DNA of 64,000 bases from Isoetes taiwanensis (Eukaryota > Streptophyta > Lycopodiopsida > Isoetales > Isoetaceae), in the NCBI GenBank assembly GCA_021234155.1, contig JAJEKV010000027.1:15780891-15844890 (forward strand), in the 5' to 3' direction. Shown piece after piece: positions 1-11,701 of this stretch. The position numbers were made by a program, and so were the translations under genes. The notes below the pieces were generated by a model. The model was not told the DNA's origin, searched no databases, and was given only the letters and a program-made list of their open reading frames with translations. The stretch's first letter is position 1. The number at the start of each line of letters is the position of its first letter.

Positions 1-540
1 CATGTGATACTCTTCAAAAGATCAAGAGTCCTTCATGCCCTCGACTTAAAGGGGCCACCTCGAGATGCGACTTGTCAAGAGTGGCGGCAAATCGCACTGT
101 AACTCCCAAAGACCACGTAGCAAGAGCATTGAGGGGGATCGGGCGCTAGAATCCCTGTAACATGGGCAAGGGCACAGGATTCAAGAAAATCAAGAACTTC
201 TTCAAGCGACGCCATTGATGGAAGAATTGCTTGCTAACTTAATTAAAGTACATTGTAACTCCTTTTTAAGTATTATCATGAAGTCCATTAAATGTATTTC
301 TATATACTAATTAATGTATTACCATGATTTTGACTTGTAAAAGAAATTTTCATATGATTTCTTTTGTACCTAACAACAATTTAATTGTAAGCAAAAATGA
401 TCATTGCCTAACCTAATAACATCTATTAATGATCAATCCTTGCAAAGAAGGAACTCAAGTGCGGATCTCAAGATCGCACCCCACCACCACGCAATTGGGT
501 ACCAAGGAATCTGTTCGGCAGGGAACAAGAAGATGTTGAG
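1..540 (+). other. chromovirus leader or 5' gag sequence, nothing clearly coding
   Basis: AT-rich sequence upstream of the gag-like tract. There is no primer-binding site or LTR end that I can recognise, so the 5' LTR must lie left of the window or be missing. A short frame at 161-217 (18 codons, lysine rich) has no recognisable match. Confidence 0.4.
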
Positions 541-1720
541 CAGGATATGTCACCAGAGGCAGTCAACGCAAGGTTAGTGCAGATGAGGAATCAGATGCAA
601 CACCTCATCAACTGGGCGACACCTCTCATGAATGCACAGAAGATGGTCACCCACCTCCACCTTGTTTTCCCGGTGGTGACGGGTTCCTCGCCAGGAAGGG
701 AGGGCAACCGTGGGAATGTCGTGGATAGGAGAAGGAAGAGGAGAACCAGAGTCCATCATCATCTAGCTCCAAATTCATCGCATGCTCTTCCAAAGAGGGA
801 CAACTCTAGCTTCGATAGTGACGCCGCACACCTAAGGCAAGAAAAAGGGCAAGAAAGACAGATGATTACCGTAAAAGGTGGATAGTGCTATGAGCAATGT
901 ATGGAAGACAAGGAAGCCGGGCCAGTTCTCGGGGAAAGACAGATCGCATGGAAGTCAAGCATGGCTTGATGAAATGGAAGAATTTGGTAACTCTTACGGA
1001 TGAAAGACAAGGATATAGGGAAAGTTGCTACAGCTAACCTCATTGGACCGGCAAGGATCCGGTGGAAGGGATATGCTAAGTCTAACAAGTCAAGAGGAAC
1101 AATTGCAGATTTAAGACTTTTAGCAAGGCTTTCCCGTAAGCACTATGTACCAAGGTCTCATACTAGTAGACAGATCCAAAGCAGCTTTTATTGTGTTGAA
1201 TCGAGGGTACCTTATCGCTGGCTAAGTATACCGAAGAATTTATGAGGCTCAGCTGAATGTTCCCGGAGTCTCGTGAGAGGCAAGCCGTGGATACTTTACA
1301 TTGAGGGTTGAACAAGCAATATCAAGAGGCTTGTTAGAGCAATCAACCCGAAATCGGCCGCTAAAAGTCAAGATAAAGCTATAAGTTTGGAGGAGGCACC
1401 AAAGAACTCCAGCAGAGAAGCAACCAACCTTCGAGGGCAAGAGTTCGTGGCGATGATCGGGGGCAATATCGGGGTAAGCAATCAGCAGCCTACACCATCG
1501 TGGAGTCAGCAGCAAAGTAAGGGTCGAGCAAAGCTTTTGGGGACCGTAAAGCCACGTAACGCATCGCGGGCAGCGCATCTTAAGCCGCCTCCTAGACAAC
1601 ACCGAAGGAAAAGAGACAGAATGCATTGAGAAGAAGTTATGCTTCAGTGCTTCCGGCCGAGGCACGGACACATGATTGTCCATTCGCATGCATGCGCCTT
1701 TGGCGTAACTCTTGGACTGG
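541..1720 (+). pseudogene. gag region of the chromovirus (broken)
   Basis: Position upstream of the protease and a run of gag-like pieces in several frames support gag. The longest open piece (547-885) is 112 codons with a basic, glycine and arginine rich end. A piece near 1250-1360 resembles the conserved gag C-terminal part (a run reading like LNVPGVS followed by an E-Q-A-I-S-R-G segment). Near 1640-1690 a frame reads CFRPRHGHM, which looks like a damaged CCHC zinc knuckle. No continuous frame exists. The assignment is by position and weak similarity. Gag forms the virus-like particle in the cytoplasm and its knuckle binds the element RNA. Confidence 0.5.
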
Positions 1721-1879
1721 GACTCCCCAAATGTAGTTTTACTTTAGGACGATGACCAGCAGGGAGGGCCACGACTTCATAGATGGTGAGTGTCACATAT
1801 GTGCAAACATTGAGTCGATGAGATAGAGAATCACCAACCGCTATCATCGCTGCTGATGGGATCATAGATAGTAATCCTT

Positions 1880-2230
1880 ATGTAGTCCTCATAGATACGT
1901 GTAGCTCTCATAATTTTGCATCTCCTAGATTGGTCTGCTCTAATGAAGAATAAGGTATTAAAGTCTAAGCCAAGGCCAAGTAGCTATGGCTAAACGGCGC
2001 CATTCGCACACTAAGGGGAGGAGGATCACCTTTGACATAGACCTTAGTGGGGCTAAGTGGCCGATGGGAGCGTAAGTCATGGACATCTAAGATATGATTT
2101 GATAGTGGGGATGGAATTTTTGAAGCCAGCCAAAGCCATGATTGATTGCGACCGGAATGAAGTCACCATGACGGCACCAGACGGCAGCAAGTTGATAGTG
2201 AAAGGTAAGAAGCTAGATTCTCCTATGCAG
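1880..2230 (+). pseudogene. retropepsin-like aspartic protease remnant
   Basis: Around 1885-1925 a frame reads VLIDTCSSHNF, which aligns with the D-S/T-G-A/S-S-H-N-F active-site block of Ty3/gypsy proteases. The catalytic Asp is present but the following residues are altered (T-C instead of S-G or T-G). After a frame break, the flap and C-terminal half continue at 2057 as [19 protein letters not shown], matching the usual G-M-D-W-L family motif. The protease would cleave the Gag-Pol polyprotein. The active-site change plus frame breaks mark it as inactive in this reading. Confidence 0.7.
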
Positions 2231-3730
2231 TGTATTTCTTTGAAGCAGCTAAGGAAGAGTATAGAAAGGAATAAGGTGGACTACATCTTGAGGATGGAAT
2301 CAGTTGAGCCAGGCAAGCAGGATGGAAGTGACACAAAGGGAAATCAGCTGCCCAGGCAGATAGTAAGGCTTATTTCAGAGTTCCAGGATGTATTTCCGGA
2401 TGAAATCCGGCAGCTGCCACCTTATAGGGGTGTAGAATGTGAGATCACATTGGCTCCAGATGCGAAGCCTACCAGTAAGGCACCATATAGAATGAGCACC
2501 CCAGAATTGATTGAGCTCAAGAAGCAGCTTCAAGAATTGCTAGACCTTGGATTCATAAGGGCAAGTGCGTCTCCTTTTGGAGCACCTATACTCTTTGTCA
2601 AGAAGAAAGATGGGAGCTTAAGAATGTGCATAGACTATCGCCAGCTCAACAAGCAGACGATAAAGAATAAGTATGCATTACCAAGGGCGGATGACCTAAT
2701 GGACCAGTTACAAGGAGCAAAGGTATTCTCTAAGATTGATTTGAGATCAGGATACCATCAGATAAGAATAAAAGAAGAGGACATCCATAAGACTGCTTTC
2801 AGAACGCGGTATGGTCATTTTGAGTTTACAGTAATGCCCTTTGGATTGTCGAACGCCTCCAAGAACGCTTATATGCCTCATGAACGATATCTTCGAGACT
2901 TCTTGGATGAGTTTGTTATCGTCTTCTTCGACGACATCCTAATCTACAAAAAGTCCCTTGAAGAGCATTGTCGCATCTCGTGAAAGTGTTGGAGAAGTTG
3001 AGACGCCATCGGTTGTATGGGAAGCTCTCTAAGTGCCACTTTGCAACAGGGCCGGTGGAGTACTTGGGGCATGTAGTAACATCCGGGGAATCTCCACAGA
3101 TCCATCTAAGATTGAGGCAATAGTTGATTGGCCAGCTCCAAGGAATGTGGCGTGGTAAGGAGCTTTCTGGGTTGGCGGATACTACGTAAAAGTTCGTGAA
3201 GGACTTTGCTAAGTGGGGCGCCCCTCCGCCTGACCTCACTAAGGCCAAGAAGATTAAGGATTGGGCTAGCCATTGGTTAGAGAAAGTCCAAGCTTCTTTT
3301 GAGAAGCTTAAAGAGGCCTTAACAACAGCACCAGTGCTTGTTCTCCCGGATCCGAGTAAGGATAAGTTGATAGCAACAGATGCAAGCAAGATAGCAACAG
3401 GGCGCCTTGATGCAAGAAGGAAGGGTAGTCGCCACGACTCAAAGAAGATGAACGACGCCGAAAGCAACGCTACCCAACCCATGATCGAGGAGCTCCTAGC
3501 CATTGTCAGGGCATTGAGGATATGGAGGCATTATTTGCTGGGAAGGAAGTTTCAGTTAGATCCTGATCACCAGAGCCTTCAGTATCTTTTCACCCAGCCA
3601 CTCCTCAACTTAAGGCAAAGGAGGTGGATGGAATTCCTTTGAGGAGTACGATTTTGATATTATATATAAGCCCACGGTAAGCTTAATGTTGTAGCGTATG
3701 CCCTCTCTAGGAGGCCATTTCGGACAAGGA
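2057..3730 (+). pseudogene. reverse transcriptase and RNase H of chromovirus pol (frameshifted)
   Basis: The first open piece (2057-2983, 308 codons) carries the RT fingers and palm: the P-Y-R-M-S block, [20 protein letters not shown], the D-Y-R-Q-L-N-K motif, [13 protein letters not shown], and the catalytic FFDDILIY box (usually Y-x-D-D). A stop and frameshifts follow 2983. The connection and RNase H continue at 3196-3642 with LIATDAS (catalytic Asp) and [18 protein letters not shown], then [12 protein letters not shown] and a W-M-E-F-L-E-E-Y-D-F-I-Y block to about 3700. Motifs are well kept although at least four single-base shifts separate them, notably within 3400-3480. Confidence 0.92.
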
Positions 3731-3889
3731 CGCATTGTAATGCACGATTTCCACTCTTCGAAAGTGAGTTTGGCAAGAAGATTGAGGAGTCCTTGCCAAC
3801 CGATGTGGACTTCAAGGAGGTGTGGGAAAGCCTCTCCAAGGAAGCCGTAATGCATACAAGGGCGGGAAGCCTTCAAGCATTTTAAAAAG

Positions 3890-5225
3890 GAAGGCAACTT
3901 TTGTACCACAAGCATAAGCCGTGTGTGCCCGAATCTTCGTGGGTAAGGAAGTTAATTCTTCATGACACACATAACAGCCCAATAGCGGGGGCATGCTGGC
4001 TTCATGAAGACATATTTCAAGATTCAAGTAGCTACCGGCCAGGAATGAAGAGGCGATAGCTGCATATATTCGGATTGCCGCTATGTCGCCAGAGACCAAG
4101 GCGGAGCAACTTCGGATTCCGGGTGCTTTGGAGCCATTGGGGGTGCCAAATGCAAAGTGGGAGGTCATAAGCATGGATTTCATCACAGGACTCCCTAGAA
4201 CTCTTCGAGGCAAGGATGCATTGATGGTTGTCGTAGATAAGTTATCTAAGATGGCACATTTAGGTGCCTTGCAAGACGACGGACAACGCATTAGACACTG
4301 CCAAGTTATTTGTAAGGGAGATTTTTAGACTCCATGGCATGCCTCGGGAGATAATATCTGATAGAGATTCTAAGTTCATGAGTGCCTTTTGGCAGGATCT
4401 CTTTAGCACCATCCAGACGAAGCTCTCCATGAGTACGGCATATCATCCCCAAACAGATGGCCAGACGGAAAGGACGAATCCCATCATTGAAGACATGCTT
4501 GAAGCTATGTGTGGAACAAGCAAATCCAAGTGGGATGAGTACATTCACTTGGTGGAATTCGCCTACAATTAAGCCAAGCGAGTCATCTCGGATGTCGCCT
4601 TTCATGGTGAACTACGGCTACCGGTGCTTAACCCCGGATACCGGCACAATCCACGGTCCAAGGTAGAAGTGTCCCAGCCAGATGTTAGGGGATATCGCGC
4701 AGCCTAGTAGAGGAAGTAAGGGGTTATTTATTGGCAGCAAGAAGTCGGCGAAAGAGTGTAGCCGACAAACCACAGACCGTAAGGGAGTTTAAGGTGGGAG
4801 ATACCGTTTGGTTGAAGATCAAGGTGAAGCAAGCCAAGCTGCGGATTGGGAGCTGCAAGAAGCTTGCCCCTAGGTGGGCTGGGCCGTTCAAGATTTTAGA
4901 GAGAGTGGGCTCTCAAGCCTACAAGTTGGATCTTCCAGCCCATCTTAAGGTCCACAAGGTCTTCCACGTAAGCTTATTAAAAAGGCACAATCCTAACCCT
5001 GAGGAGGTTTTGGATACTCCAACCTTGTTGGAAATGACCTGAGGAGCAAGTAGAAATAGTGCCCGAAGTTACTTCTTGATAAGTCATTCAAGAAGACTAG
5101 GAGGTCTCAGCCTCTCCAATATTTGGTTAAGTGGAAGCACTTACCCGGAGGATCGCGACATGGGTATTGAAGCAAGATTTGGAGAAGCAATACCCAGAGT
5201 TTATGAAGGAGTTTGATGGGCGAGT
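3890..5225 (+). pseudogene. integrase with C-terminal domain and chromodomain remnant
   Basis: A degraded H2C2 zinc-binding region lies at about 3900-4060. The DDE core follows at 4083-4572: WEVISMDFITGLP holds the first Asp, IISDRDSKF the second, and HPQTDGQTERTNPIIEDML leads into the catalytic Glu. The two halves are in different frames joined near 4264. The C-terminal DNA-binding module is at 4731-5040 with GDTVWLKIK and LAPRWAGPFKILERVG. A chromodomain piece follows at about 5110-5220, with LQYLVKWKHLP in one frame and acidic helix residues in another. Chromodomains steer integration to heterochromatin in this clade. The stop at 5040 and the shifts make it non-functional as read. Confidence 0.9.
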
Positions 5226-6101
5226 CGTCTCCGACTTGGTCGACCCCGACTTGCCAGGTGGTTAGCTAGTATGTTGATAGTTAGCTTTGAGCCTGGCGCA
5301 TGCATTCTAGTTAGGAGGGTGCATGTGCCAGAACCTTGGATCGTGTGGGCGATGATGGGATACGCCTTTAGGGCATTCTCTAGGCCACACGCACCAAGAG
5401 GTGCGCATGACCATTAGGGTCATGCGAGTGAGGAATGAGGCATGGTGGGCAATGATGGGACATCGATCGGATGATCTCTATGCCACGATGCGGGGTACGC
5501 ACACCTGGCCGTAGGAGGGTCATGGTGAAGCTTAAGTGATCATGCGCGATGATGGGATCGTGAGACGTTCCCTAGCTGAAACCCTCGGGGCATGATGCAC
5601 TGGGGTGTACTCGATCCGGGGGATCGTGTACAAGGTAGCACTCGATCATGGGCAATGATGGGAGCATCTTAAATGATCCCTAAGCTCAAATCCGAAAGGG
5701 CCATGATCTTGGGCAGGGGGTAGGACAACCTTGAGCCAAAGGTTCGCTCAAGGAGGTAAGGGGTGGTCCCCTAAAACCACAAATTATTAACTAAACTAAC
5801 GTGTGTGCTCCTTTTTGCGTGCAAGTAGAAGGAGGACTTCAACGAGGAGCCTACGAGAAGATAGGGGGAGCCATAATTAGATTATGAACCCTAATAACTC
5901 TTATAATAGTATTTTGAATTATTATAAGAAATAACGATGTTAAGGCTATATAATTTTGTATAAGTACAAATATGGCCTAAAATTTTGACTTGAACTAATA
6001 AAAACTTGATTGCTAAGCTAAGCTAAAGGTTATGACATGTTGTTGTTTTGCAGGCATAAGGTAGGTTCGTCACCTTAGCGCAATGCTGGGGACAACATTG
6101 T
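5226..6101 (+). repeat. non-coding 3' internal region with about 100 bp degenerate periodicity
   Basis: Between the chromodomain and the polypurine tract there is no frame of interest. A motif close to GATGATGGGA or AATGATGGGA recurs at about 5351, 5451, 5548 and 5654, so the spacing is near 100 bp. Neighbouring words (catgcg, gatcg) recur in the same register. This looks like an old tandem duplication inside the element's 3' untranslated part. Confidence 0.6.
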
Positions 6102-6117
6102 CCTAAGGGGGGGAGAA
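6102..6117 (+). other. polypurine tract of the chromovirus
   Basis: A run reading AAGGGGGGGAGAA sits directly before the TG of the 3' LTR. That is the position and composition of the plus-strand primer used in LTR retrotransposon reverse transcription. Confidence 0.9.
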
Positions 6118-7748
6118 TGTGACGGTCCAGGGGAATATACGCCATAAATACGTATATTCCTGGATCCGTCACTATACAAGTCTATCATTCATAGCCTTGT
6201 ATACCATAAGTGGTGGCACTAAGGGGCATGGCCAAGTATTCTCATAACTTAGCCAACCATAGGCTTAGACCATTATCCACGTGGCCTTAACCTATTGGGG
6301 CACCGCCACACAGGACTCACCCGATTGGTGCCACGTGGCATCCTAGGTGGACCTAACTTATATAGGCATAAACCCTAACCCTAGACCTCTTTCCAGCCCT
6401 AGCACCCCGAGACTCACTTCCCTGTTCGAAACCCCGTTTCGAACCTCGTTCGTTGTGGCATAGGCTGGTGCAGCAGCCCCAGCAGGGTAGACCCGTTCTT
6501 GGAGTAGGAACAGCAGCTTGTGAGCCGAAGACCATGGAGGCGCCCGGATCTGGAGGGAGAGCATCAGGAGCAGGTATGTAGGATAGTAGTTGTGATAGCT
6601 CATCTGGGATTAGCATTCCAGATGTGCTAGTATTTTGTATCTAGAGTAGAGCCATCCTAGAACCCATATTCAACATCTTGAACCCTAATCAAGGAACCCT
6701 AACTATTAGTTAGTTGTATGATTAGGTTAAGATGTTCTTCTTATGATTACTCTCATGATGTGATGATTATGTGATGTTGGTTGATCATGTTTGCTCCTCT
6801 TGTATTGGGAAGGGGGGTAGAGACCTAGGGCCATATGTAGTATGCTCCTAGAGTAGATCCCTTAGTTCCTATTAGTTGCGGCTGGCATAGGAGCCCACCG
6901 TGCTATTGAGGCTATGATATGACTCAAAGACCGGATAACGGGGTTAGAGGGAAAGTGGAGGGAGGATCCCCGCCGAGTGGGGGGCTTCGGGGATCCCATA
7001 GTGGGCTAGGCTTATGGTCGGTCACTGCAGGGCCGAGCATGGGTCCGACACCTCCTCAGGGCAATGGTGTTGCCCCGCCTCTGAGCCTGCAAGTGTTGGC
7101 TTGGCTCTCGTTTTGGGGGTTCACGGGTGCAGATCGTGTGTCGCCACGATTCTCTAGCCACGGCACCTCTAGACCACAGGAAGGGGAGATGCAACCCTTC
7201 CCGCCTCATCCACCGTGGAGATGCAACCCGGAGTAGTCCCGACGGGTGATGCCATGGGATTGCGTCTCCGGAAGGCTAGAGTCCTATCAGAGCCTGATCT
7301 AGCTCATCTGCAAAGTATGCACAGGAGGGGCGGATGGAGTGGTCAACCCTAGCCATTGTTCTATGCCAGCCCACGCCATTGCCATGACTCGGTCTGCTCT
7401 ATCTTGAGGCCTAGCCGGTCAGTCATCCTCCTTACGAGTCTGAGCCGGGGTAGGAGCTCTCCTGTTTTATGGTTTGTGATTATCATCTATGCATTGGTTT
7501 ATGTGCGATGCACTACCCTCCGGGGTAGTATTTATATATGTTTTATGCTAGTTCTGACGTGTTATCGCTTCCGCTGTTATAGGAGCCCATAGGGGAAGGG
7601 CGCGCAAGACACCTTCGTGTTCCCTTCCCGCACTAGAGTCACCTCAGAGTGCGGGGTAGGCGAAGGGCCCGTGCGGTTGTTGAGCCGGATGGGGGATTTC
7701 CTGCCAAGTGTACGGCCGGGCGCCGTATGTTTAGCAGGGAGCGTCACA
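6118..7748 (+). mobile_element. 3' LTR of the chromovirus
   Basis: It starts TGTGACG right after the polypurine tract and ends CGTCACA, a perfect 7 bp terminal inverted repeat with the canonical TG...CA ends. The length is 1631 bp. The next bases, AAATT, match the uninterrupted paralogue near 11702, so the end is exact and a 5 bp target duplication AAATT is predicted. Two diverged relatives of its first roughly 450 bp lie at 50461 and 61176. No protein is encoded; several short open frames are incidental. Confidence 0.95.
6359..6383 (+). promoter_or_regulatory. TATA box and telo-box in the LTR (core promoter)
   Basis: TATATA at 6359-6364 is followed within 6 bp by AAACCCTAACCCTA at 6370-6383, a telo-box (AAACCCTAA). 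Telo-boxes just downstream of TATA boxes are common near transcription starts of plant growth-related genes. The related fragments at 50.69 and 61.39 kb keep the CCCTAACCCTAA part. The U3/R boundary is probably about 30 bp downstream of the TATA box. Confidence 0.6.
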
Positions 7749-9055
7749 AAATTCCGGACAATGTACTCTCTAATATCGAATTCATTTTGGTGCAACATGG
7801 ACATAGAAGCTTAGTGGTAAGTTGACAATATTAGCATGCATCAGCATCAGAGTGTTTACCACTGTGGCCATACTTCCAATAAAGCTCCAGAGACATGCTT
7901 TGTTGGTGCCTATTGTCCTAACTTATTAGTCTGGCATATGTCAAGACCATGCTTTATACTTCTGGGCCAATAAGGCAAACTATACTGAGATATCAGTTCT
8001 GTAGCTATGGCCAGATCTGTTTCTAGAGGTCAGATAATTACATAGAGTTAGCATAATAAGCTAAACTTAGCCACGTTTAGAGTATAACAATTCAGATCAT
8101 TAATAAACCTCAATAGTTACAAATTGCAAGCAGCTTATAATGTTGTTATAACAACTTAACCACTTAGAGGGAAAATTTTAATGAAACTGATCAGATAAAA
8201 TGAAAAGAAGCTAGATCTTAATTCCAAACCTGATTAGAACGCATGTTGCCTAATGGAATGTTGCTGGAGTCGCCAACAATTGCTGAAATGCATAGCTCCT
8301 TGTTGGAATTAGGAAAAATATCATTACTCTGACCATGAGCAAAAGCTATAGACGAGTCTTGCCCTGTGTGCATGCCTCCACATAGGTGTTCTCCTGATTC
8401 CTAAGAGCATTAGCAAACTCTCCATTCATGCTAAACATGCCTACTTCTACCTCAGAACCGTAGCCAAGATCTTCGGCATCTCAGCAAGATTTAATAAGAG
8501 GATTTGAAGCTGCCGACGGCCATTTTTTAAGCCGAGCATGCCGCTGCTCAGAGCCACACCAATGTACAGTGCACATCGCTTTTAACGTATTTACTCTTAT
8601 AATGGAAACCCTAAACATGCAAGCTGGCATACCGACACACCCAAATGGTCCCAACTAGGTGCATGCAATCGATTAGAGCCAAGTCCATATATGGTTGCCA
8701 CTGCCCATGCCTTCTTTGTGCTAATCACGCTCCAAGACCATTTGCCCTAAAATGTGAGTAACAAATCCTTTGAGCAGAAAATACATTACCATCTAAAATG
8801 TAACAAGTCATATTGTTGAAGCAATATTTACCCTCAAACCATGACCATTACGTCTCAAGTTATTTGTGATAACAATAATTCAAGTGCATCCCCTTAGTTT
8901 CAACAGCATCAAGTGCAATATCTTCCAGAAAAAGTTCCAAGTCCCATAGGCAAATCGCCATTACAACAAATTGCATTTAGGGTAATTTTAAGCAATGTGT
9001 ACCTCTCAAATCTTCAAGAGTACCAAATGGACCCATTAAATCTAACTAATAAAAA
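7749..9055. repeat. dispersed direct repeat, copy A
   Basis: This segment is nearly identical to 11702-12948 apart from small indels; for example copy A has an extra block around 7851-7905 and a few bases near 8410. Its left end is cut by the chromovirus LTR. Its right end stops at an A-rich run (taaaaaaacc at about 9050). No coding frame or RNA gene is apparent. It may be an uncharacterised non-autonomous repeat or a local segmental duplication. Confidence 0.85.
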
Positions 9056-9199
9056 AACCCTGCCTCCTACCATAGGTCAGAGGGGCCAAAGTGAGAATAA
9101 TTTCATAGCAACAAGGAGAGTAGGACCTTGTTGCACCAAGGCCCTACCCTACCTATATTGCTTGTACTCTTATTCATGCATATTTTATTCATATTATAA

Positions 9200-9860
9200 A
9201 CATCGTATATGATAACTGGAAATACCTCATTTTGCAGAATGCTGAGTACATGTCCTTTGATGTCCTTCAAAGCATTACCATTTTTGTTGCTAATTTTCCT
9301 TGCAAATGCAATTGTCATGTCAAGCATGACTTGTTTGATATCAAACGTCTCATTTAATAAGCTCCTTAATCCAATGCTTGTAGACTCCTCTTCTTCTTTT
9401 ATGGACTGGCAGTCTTCTTCCCCTTGTCCTTATCAAAGGTGGATGGTACACTAATGCCAATCACAAAGTTCTTAGCCTGAATATACTCAAGACATGTCCT
9501 ATCATACATGCTGATCTCCTAATACACATTGGTAATAATGCCTCTATATTTTGTAAATTCAAAATTTACCTTTTTCATGGATTGATATATCTTGAACCAG
9601 CCGTTAAAGCCAAGGCCATCTACTGGAGATATCTTCTTGTCACATAAATTGGAACTCCTTGAACATGTTAAGATGGAACTTTTTGAACGTAATAAAGGAA
9701 TGATCTCTCTCCTGTAGCTGCACAGCCCGAATGTGAATACTCATGTGAGGCATGACCATAAGGTCTAGCCATGTTATAACCGAATGGAATCAAACGCCTT
9801 TTTAATCAATAGACTTTTCACAGTTTCAGCAAATGCCAGCAAATGCTTATTGTCATGTGA
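9200..9860 (-). pseudogene. degenerate unidentified coding tract
   Basis: On the minus strand, peptides with protein-like composition run through several frames. At about 9640-9420 one reads GLGFNGWFKIYQSMKKV, then FTKYRGIITNVY, a stop, and EISMYDRTCLEYIQAKNFV. At 9327-9200 a 40-residue piece contains FARKISNKNGNALKDIKGHV. I do not recognise the family. Internal stops and at least one frameshift show it is broken. It lies between repeat copies A and B and could be part of an unclassified transposable element. Confidence 0.35.
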
Positions 9861-10557
9861 ATCATGACTTATCTGTCCTTATCCATTACTTTTGGCCATC
9901 ATAGATTATTGGTCTCATTCTTCTCATCCTTTGCCTTTTCCTATATTATTAAACAATCTACCACTGTTAGTATGATAGAATTTCACCTGAATTTAATGCA
10001 ACATAGTCCAGGTTATTGGTATAACCAATACACTGAGTTAAAGAACAAAAAAACCTTTTAAATATGTCTCCAGACTTTTATCTCGTTATACATTTGCAAG
10101 GAAATAACTTGATACAATAAGCAGCCCTAAGCTTAGTCAGGTGTACTAACCTTAGGCCCAGACTATGTTACTTTATTCGACATTAGCTATGAGCCAAAAA
10201 GAAATTAAATATTCCAAATATCCAATGCTAAGTGTGATCCAATGTCAATTCTTCCTTATTCATATTCCAAATCAATATTGTCATTTAAACAAATACACCC
10301 AATCACTACCAAAATATCCACTATTTAATATTATTTACATCAAACCAGTGTAGACTGAATAGTTCATTGTAGCTCTGCAAGTGCACTCTTCGATTTCTTT
10401 GCAATCTTTTAATATGTATCCAGTGGTCTTTATCCAGTGGTCTTTATCCAGCTTCCACGTTTTTAAGGAATACATAACAATGAGCAAAAGATCATGTTAC
10501 CTGCACCAACATTACAAAAAACAAGCATTAGAAATGGTTGCCTTGTACATGGTAGCA
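9861..10557. other. AT-rich intergenic sequence
   Basis: No gene or named repeat seen, apart from an 18 bp direct doubling (cagtggtctttatc) at about 10420-10452. Confidence 0.5.
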
Positions 10558-10739
10558 GGTGTCATGGGATCTTTTGGGGTCATCCCCCTTCACACTGCTA
10601 TGTAAACAATCAAAATAGCAAACAGAATCCAAAACAACACCATTAGAAGGTGTCATGGGATCTTTTGGGGTCATCCCCCTTCACACTGCTATGTAAACAA
10701 TCAAAATAGCAAACAGAATCCAAAACAACACCATTAGAA
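10558..10739. repeat. exact 91 bp tandem duplication
   Basis: The unit starting GGTGTCATGGGATC at 10558-10648 is repeated at 10649-10739 without a visible mismatch. The perfect identity indicates a recent event or an assembly stutter. No coding content. Confidence 0.95.
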
Positions 10740-11701
10740 AGTGAAAAACCAGATATAATCTAATGGAGTATACCAAGGCAAATACCAAATACTCATAAGA
10801 TTACTGTCTTCAATGTTCATATGAGTATAAACAACCTGTTCAGCATCTGTCCATGTGGATCTCTACCTCATTTATTATGGCCTGATGAGGACTCTGGTGT
10901 TACATCTACTACTTCAATATATCTAGAGTTTTACAGCAGCGAACTTATTGTTAGATTTAACTTCAAACTAAACTGGCTTAAGAGCCCTAGATGTTGAATC
11001 ATAACAGTAAATAAGCAGTAGCAACTTGCATGATCTGAGTGACCTTGAATGCAAAAGCAATTTTCGTCCTTATGAAACCTTCAGCCTAGTTACAAAGGTC
11101 ATACCACCCTAAGCTTACTGCACATGCAAAATATCCATGCAAAATATCTATGTCTAATACCAGTGCCATATTTAGTACTATAACATTGACAGCCATTGTA
11201 CCATGGCTTAACTTCCCTAGATTTTGACTCATAGCAATAAACTGTTTGAGCAGCAGCAGCAACCTGCGTGACCAGACCCACAGTGCATGCAAGAAGTCTA
11301 TTCTATGTCTTTCTAACATTATGAAGTCTTTAGCTTAGCTGTATTGGTCTTACAGACTTAGGCATGTATCCACAGTCACAATCAATGCCATGCAACATTC
11401 AGCATTAAATAGAAATTTCAATTAAGCCCTTAGCTATAACCATTCTGCCAGCATTAAGATATTGCCAAAGCAGAAGCCATCCTCTCTCATTTGCATATTT
11501 TAACCTTATGCTTACCGAGTTAAGTGACTTAGACCATTATATTTCTATTTACATTTCACTGTCCGTCAGCAACAAGGTTATCATTAATAGCACAAGTCTT
11601 TTGCAATATGCAGTACTGCTATTAATGTAGTTAAATGCATTATAAGAACTATGGTAATCCGTTTACTACTGCAGCGAATCATAGCAGCAAATTCTGGATA
11701 G
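10740..11701. other. intergenic sequence without recognised features
   Basis: AT-rich. Short frames on the minus strand (11086-11319) have no recognisable similarity. Immediately before 11702 a short echo (agcaaattctgga / agcaaattccgga) precedes repeat copy B. Confidence 0.5.

Larger units (their letters stand above)
1..7748 (+). mobile_element. Ty3/gypsy chromovirus, 3' portion with complete 3' LTR
   Basis: An LTR retrotransposon entering from the left edge. In order on the plus strand I see a gag-like tract, an aspartic protease remnant, reverse transcriptase, RNase H, integrase with zinc-binding and DDE regions, an integrase C-terminal domain, a chromodomain remnant, a non-coding stretch, a polypurine tract and a 1.63 kb LTR. 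The protease-RT-RNaseH-integrase order defines Ty3/gypsy, and the chromodomain defines chromoviruses. The 5' LTR and primer-binding site are outside the window. Coding frames are interrupted many times, mostly by small indels, so this copy as read is not autonomous. The right boundary is confirmed by an empty-site paralogue at 11702. Confidence 0.93.

Noticed and set aside
1000-1245. 81-codon frame as an independent gene
   Set aside because: It sits inside the retrotransposon gag region and has no start context or domain of its own.
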